DNA of 10,000 bases from Flavobacterium sp. Lineage in GTDB: Bacteria; Bacteroidota; Bacteroidia; Flavobacteriales; Flavobacteriaceae. Below the pieces are notes generated by a model that did not search any database, was not told the DNA's origin, and was given only the letters and a program-made list of their open reading frames with translations. How positions within the stretch are numbered: the stretch's first letter is position 1; every line of letters begins with the position of its first letter. Shown one piece after another: positions 7,156-10,000 of this stretch. Made by a program: the position numbers and the translations under genes. Where the stretch lies: positions 1-10,000 of the forward strand of contig NZ_JAIWOF010000135.1 in NCBI RefSeq assembly GCF_020217025.1, read 5' to 3'.

Positions 7156-8598
7156 AATTAGTTTTTTCAAACGTTTTAAATTGCATTTTGAAAGATTCTT
7201 GTCTTCTAATAAAATCTGCTGTGATTTTGTAGACAAAAACTTGTAATATAAATGTTCAATTTTATTTTTTTTATCGAACAAAAAAATACTGTTTTCATTG
7301 AAGTGATTAAATGAAACATTTTTTGTTTCAGTAGGTCCGAAACAAATTAAAAAAACATTCATGAAATCTACTTGTTTATGCTTTAGATGTTTGATTTTTT
7401 CTGGGTAATCTTCAAAATTTAAGCATGAAAAATTCCTTTCAATCAAATTAATTACATTCTTTTTTTCAGTATCGGTTGTGATTAAATTCAAGTAAATATT
7501 CTTCTTTTTTTCAAAATCTAAAAAATCTCTATAATAATCCTCATAAAATTCATGAAGTATAATTAGATATAAAATTAGAGTAGTTTCAAAAAAACTTTGC
7601 TGTACGCCATCTTTCATATCGATATTAGGAAATGGCATAAATTTCATTTGAAGATCGATTTCTTTTAAATTTCTAAGATATTGAAACTTATTTAAAACTT
7701 TTTTAACTCTTCTTGGATTTGTAAATTCCAACTCTCTAAAAAATTCATTTATTCTTACATTAATACCATATGTATTCACACCAAATTTATAAATAGTGTC
7801 GTCAAAATAATGATTTATTAAATTTAATAAATTATCATATTCTGGCATTGAGAATGAAATATCAAAAATTTTCTCTAAGTACTCATTTGATTTAACAACT
7901 TTGCCGTACTTAGTCTTCACAGCCTGATTTACTGCTTTTTTATCAATCCCACAAAAGAAAATCGTTTTCTGACCATATGTAAAAAACAGCTTAATAGAAG
8001 ATAATAAATTTAGTACTTGCTCAGGTTCACATCTATCTAAATCATCGATGAATACAATATTAAATTTAGGCTTATTATTTAATGTTATTTTATCTTCAAA
8101 TCTTACAAATTCTAATTTAAAAGCATTCAAAGCTTCATAAAAAGACAATTCTTCTTTTTTGGTTAACTCTTCAACAAAAGACGAAGGATCTAATTCAATG
8201 TTATAAATATTTAATTTAACACTTTTACCTAATCCTCTTAAAATTCTACTTCCATACTTTATTAAATCGTCACAAAATTGCTCTCCTGTTTCTATATTTT
8301 TTGTGTTAATAAATTGCAAAAGTGACATAGCTAAATTTGTATCTTTTTCAAATTCCCATGCTTCAAAGAAAAAAGTATTAAAATCACTTTTTAACTCCTT
8401 TTCTAAATACTTCATTAAACTACTTTTTCCACTTCCCCATTCTCCATAGAGTGTAAACATCTTGATTTCGTTGAGTTGTTCTTTATTACCAACTAAAAAG
8501 GCTTTTATTAAATCTCCTTTATCTATTACACCTAAGTAATCATACTCTTTTGTTAAATTTTCAATCGGGAGATTTGCAAGTAATTTTGGCTTTGTCAT
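7141..8598 (-). CDS. KAP-family P-loop NTPase, soluble type
   Basis: The 485-residue product has a Walker A motif GEWGSGKSS at 52-60 (K58), a conserved FFFEAWEFEKD segment at 76-86, and Walker B with the KAP signature IVFIDDLDRCEP at 181-192. Downstream lie a sensor-like FFCGIDKKAV at 214-223 and YLEKIFDISFSMP at 240-252. This order is typical of KAP NTPases, a STAND-like group that includes the phage-exclusion protein PifA and animal Kidins220. Many members carry membrane helices between Walker A and B; none is visible here, so this is a soluble type. The C-terminal 170 residues are Lys- and Phe-rich with no recognisable domain. Start: ATG at 8598. Base composition is very A+T-rich (for example 11 G+C in 7801-7860), suggesting acquisition. 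It stands alone, convergent with polA and divergent from sdpR. A defence role is inference. Confidence 0.88.
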   Translation of the reverse strand: MTKPKLLANLPIENLTKEYDYLGVIDKGDLIKAFLVGNKEQLNEIKMFTLYGEWGSGKSSLMKYLEKELKSDFNTFFFEAWEFEKDTNLAMSLLQFINTKNIETGEQFCDDLIKYGSRILRGLGKSVKLNIYNIELDPSSFVEELTKKEELSFYEALNAFKLEFVRFEDKITLNNKPKFNIVFIDDLDRCEPEQVLNLLSSIKLFFTYGQKTIFFCGIDKKAVNQAVKTKYGKVVKSNEYLEKIFDISFSMPEYDNLLNLINHYFDDTIYKFGVNTYGINVRINEFFRELEFTNPRRVKKVLNKFQYLRNLKEIDLQMKFMPFPNIDMKDGVQQSFFETTLILYLIILHEFYEDYYRDFLDFEKKKNIYLNLITTDTEKKNVINLIERNFSCLNFEDYPEKIKHLKHKQVDFMNVFLICFGPTETKNVSFNHFNENSIFLFDKKNKIEHLYYKFLSTKSQQILLEDKNLSKCNLKRLKKLIKNAL

Positions 8599-8613
8599 TG
8601 TAAGAATTTTTCA

Positions 8614-8645
8614 TAAATATAACAATCTATTTTGCACAAGGCAAA
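8614..8645 (-). promoter_or_regulatory. Candidate promoter of the KAP NTPase gene
   Basis: On the minus strand a TTTG at 8645-8642 is followed after 20 bases by TATATTTA (8621-8614), one mismatch from the -7 consensus TAnnTTTG. The implied leader before the ATG at 8598 is short, under 15 bases. The -33 box sits inside a small perfect dyad, TTTTGC and GCAAAA separated by five bases (8630-8646), which may be an operator or chance. Confidence 0.4.
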
Positions 8646-8664
8646 ACAAATTATTCACAATCAT

Positions 8665-8695
8665 TTTGCTATTTCAAATAATATTTAGATATTTG
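8665..8695 (+). promoter_or_regulatory. Promoter of the sdpR-sdpI operon
   Basis: TTTG at 8665-8668 and GATATTTG at 8688-8695 are separated by 19 bases. This is the spacing of Bacteroidota -33/-7 promoters, with a single mismatch in the -7 box (G for the first T). The sdpR ATG follows 19 bases later. The inverted repeat at 8681-8704 covers the -7 box, as expected for a repressed promoter. Confidence 0.6.
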
Positions 8696-8704
8696 TCTAA
8701 ATAT
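8681..8704 (+). promoter_or_regulatory. Inverted-repeat operator, probably for SdpR autorepression
   Basis: ATATTTAGA at 8681-8689 and TCTAAATAT at 8696-8704 form a perfect 9-bp dyad with a 6-base centre. It overlaps the -7 box and the likely transcription start, ten bases before the sdpR ATG. The position and symmetry suit a dimeric ArsR-family winged-helix repressor controlling its own operon. Binding by SdpR is inferred, not shown. Confidence 0.65.
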
Positions 8705-8714
8705 ATAAATTAAC

Positions 8715-8969
8715 ATGAACGCAATTTTCAAAGCCTTAAACGACGAAACCAGAAGAGATATTCTGGAATTGCTGCGCAAACAGGAGATGACGGCTGGCGA
8801 TATTGCGGACCAATTTCATATTTCAAAACCTAGCATTTCGCATCATTTGGATATTTTAAAACGTGCCGATTTAGTCACAAGCGAGAAAAAAGGACAATTT
8901 GTAGTCTATTCTTTAAACACTACAATTGTTGACGACATTTTAAAATGGATTATTACCTTAAAAAAATAA
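8715..8969 (+). CDS. sdpR: SdpR-type ArsR-family autorepressor
   Basis: This 84-residue winged-helix repressor begins MNAIFKALNDETRR, the hallmark start of the SdpR group. The helix-turn-helix is at about 25-50, with the recognition helix SKPSISHHLDIL, and the wing KKGQFVVYSL is at 58-67. It has no cysteine, so the thiolate metal site of arsenic or cadmium sensors is absent and metal sensing is unlikely. In Bacillus subtilis, SdpR represses sdpRI until the membrane protein SdpI, bound to the toxin SdpC, captures it. A perfect inverted repeat covers its promoter. The sdpI-like gene follows after only three bases, indicating one transcript and possibly translational coupling. Confidence 0.92.
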   Translation: MNAIFKALNDETRRDILELLRKQEMTAGDIADQFHISKPSISHHLDILKRADLVTSEKKGQFVVYSLNTTIVDDILKWIITLKK

Positions 8970-8972
8970 AGT

Positions 8973-9614
8973 ATGGAAAAGTTTAAAAAAGAAATTCCGT
9001 TTTTAGCAATTGCTTTAATTCCTTTTGTTTATCTAATTTACATTTGGAATCGTTTACCAGAAAAAGTACCTATGCATTGGAATGGCGCTGGAGAAATTGA
9101 TCGTTATGGCGATAAAAAAGAACTTCTTGTAACATTATTCATGCTAGTTGGAATCACCTATTTTGTTTTCCTAATTATTCCTTCTATTGACCCAAAACAA
9201 AAATTACAAAACATGGGCAACAAATTGAATAACTTACGAATGATTCTTACTTTATTTATGTCTGGTTTGGCGGTTTTTATTCTGTATAGTGTACAGCAAA
9301 AAACAAGTAATCCTAGTTTTGTACTTGCAATTATTGGCTTGCTTTTTGCTTTCCTTGGTAATTATTTCAAAACCATAAAACCAAATTACTTCATTGGGAT
9401 AAAAACACCTTGGACGTTAGAAAACGAAGAAGTTTGGAAAAAAACGCATGAATTGGGCGGAAAACTATGGTTTATTGGCGGACTTTTAATGGCATTGACC
9501 TTTGTATTACCAAACGAAATGCAATTGTATACTTTTTTAGGAATTACTGCCGTTATTAGTATTGTTCCAATTGTATATTCGTATTTAGAATTCAAAAAAA
9601 TCAAAAATCAGTAA
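8973..9614 (+). CDS. sdpI: SdpI-like multi-pass membrane protein (DUF1648 plus SdpI domains)
   Basis: The 213-residue protein has about six hydrophobic segments, near residues 8-25, 50-70, 88-107, 114-130, 164-180 and 185-205. After the first helix comes the DUF1648 signature LPEKVPMHWNGAGEIDRYGDK (residues 28-48). Between helices four and five is the SdpI signature NYFIGIKTPWTLENEEVW followed by KTHELGGKLW. In Bacillus, SdpI gives immunity to the killing peptide SdpC and also signals to SdpR at the membrane. In other phyla the same pair occurs without SdpC, and its inducer is unknown. It starts three bases after sdpR ends, and a serine hydrolase gene follows after 42 bases. No SdpA, SdpB or SdpC is visible here, so the immunity label is by family, not by context. 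Confidence 0.92.
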   Translation: MEKFKKEIPFLAIALIPFVYLIYIWNRLPEKVPMHWNGAGEIDRYGDKKELLVTLFMLVGITYFVFLIIPSIDPKQKLQNMGNKLNNLRMILTLFMSGLAVFILYSVQQKTSNPSFVLAIIGLLFAFLGNYFKTIKPNYFIGIKTPWTLENEEVWKKTHELGGKLWFIGGLLMALTFVLPNEMQLYTFLGITAVISIVPIVYSYLEFKKIKNQ

Positions 9615-9656
9615 CAAAATAAAATCACAACTACTAATTAGAAAAACAGAAATGCC

Positions 9657-10000
9657 ATGAAAAAATTACTTCTTTTTGTATTTGCTTTTTCGAGCTTCAC
9701 TTTTGCTCAAGATAAGTTCACACGAATGGATAGTTTGTTGAACTATTTGAATGAAAACAATAAATTCATGGGTTCGTTAACCATTCGCGAAGGTGAAAAT
9801 GTAGTTTTTAGTAAAGCATATGGCTTTGCCGACGTAGAAAAAAACATCAAGGCTGATCGTTTTACACGTTACAAAATAGGTTCGATTTCTAAAACCTTTA
9901 CGGCTGTAATGGTAATGCAATTAATCGAAGAGAAAAAATTGACTTTACAAACCAAATTGAATCGTTTTTATCCAAAAATGCCAAATGCCGAAAAGATTTC
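9657..10000 (+). CDS. Secreted serine hydrolase of the beta-lactamase family, N-terminal part
   Basis: The ATG at 9657 opens a frame that runs off the window end, giving 114 complete codons. The product starts with a Sec signal peptide (MKKLLLFVFAF then SSFTFA, with probable cleavage before QDK), so it is exported to the periplasm or beyond. The nucleophile motif SxxK is present as S76-I-S-K79 within YKIGSISKTFTAVMVMQLIE, the pattern of class C beta-lactamase-like and D-alanyl-D-alanine carboxypeptidase-like enzymes (Pfam Beta-lactamase). The YxN and KTG-like motifs would lie past the window end. In this family most such proteins are peptidases or esterases rather than antibiotic-resistance enzymes. 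It lies 42 bases after the sdpI-like gene with no terminator between, so it probably shares the SdpR-controlled transcript. Confidence 0.88.
   Translation, partial: MKKLLLFVFAFSSFTFAQDKFTRMDSLLNYLNENNKFMGSLTIREGENVVFSKAYGFADVEKNIKADRFTRYKIGSISKTFTAVMVMQLIEEKKLTLQTKLNRFYPKMPNAEKI

Noticed and set aside
7141..8714. Mobile-element boundaries around the KAP gene
   Set aside because: I saw no transposase, integrase, tRNA, long direct repeat or terminal inverted repeat at either edge, so transfer rests on composition and context alone.
9386..9604. Minus-strand open frame of 72 codons within the sdpI-like gene
   Set aside because: It is a shadow of the SdpI-domain coding sequence, with no motif or independent context.
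9657..10000. Acquired beta-lactamase resistance gene
   Set aside because: Only SxxK is visible and the family is broad; the context with sdpRI and the incomplete sequence do not support a resistance call.

Overview
The window looks like a chromosomal stretch from a member of the Bacteroidota, most likely a Flavobacteriaceae relative of Flavobacterium. Supporting signs are the low G+C content, weak or absent Shine-Dalgarno sequences, several promoter candidates of the Bacteroidota type (TTTG around -33 and TAnnTTTG around -7), a lipoprotein with an acidic surface-export tag after its lipid-modified cysteine, and the protein families present.

Layout. Bases 1-175 are the tail of an unidentified plus-strand gene, closed by a strong hairpin terminator. 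Next is a NodB-type polysaccharide deacetylase (252-890, plus). It converges on a minus-strand pair: a four-helix membrane metallophosphoesterase (2488-1259) followed by a thioredoxin-fold protein with no cysteines (1183-887). Upstream of these, also on the minus strand, is a surface lipoprotein with two DUF4394 domains (4149-2617) and its own terminator. Divergent from it is polA (4287-7139, plus), a full-length DNA polymerase I with 5' nuclease, 3'-5' exonuclease and polymerase motifs all intact. polA converges end to end on a minus-strand KAP-family P-loop NTPase (8598-7141), which is very A+T-rich and has no obvious housekeeping partner. Divergent from the KAP gene is an SdpR-type ArsR repressor (8715-8969), then an SdpI-like six-helix membrane protein (8973-9614) and the start of a secreted serine hydrolase of the beta-lactamase family (9657 to the window end). 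These three probably form one operon behind a single promoter that overlaps an inverted-repeat operator.

Most of the window is housekeeping or envelope biology. The accessory-looking part is 7141-10000: the stand-alone soluble KAP NTPase, a candidate stress or phage-defence protein, beside an sdpRI-like signalling/immunity cassette with no toxin gene in view. Other points of interest are the redox-dead thioredoxin, a possible sliding-clamp motif in the PolA linker, and a polA terminator hairpin built from the abutting stop regions of two convergent genes. I found no tRNA, rRNA, CRISPR array, insertion sequence or attachment site. No gene-free gap exceeds about 120 bases.
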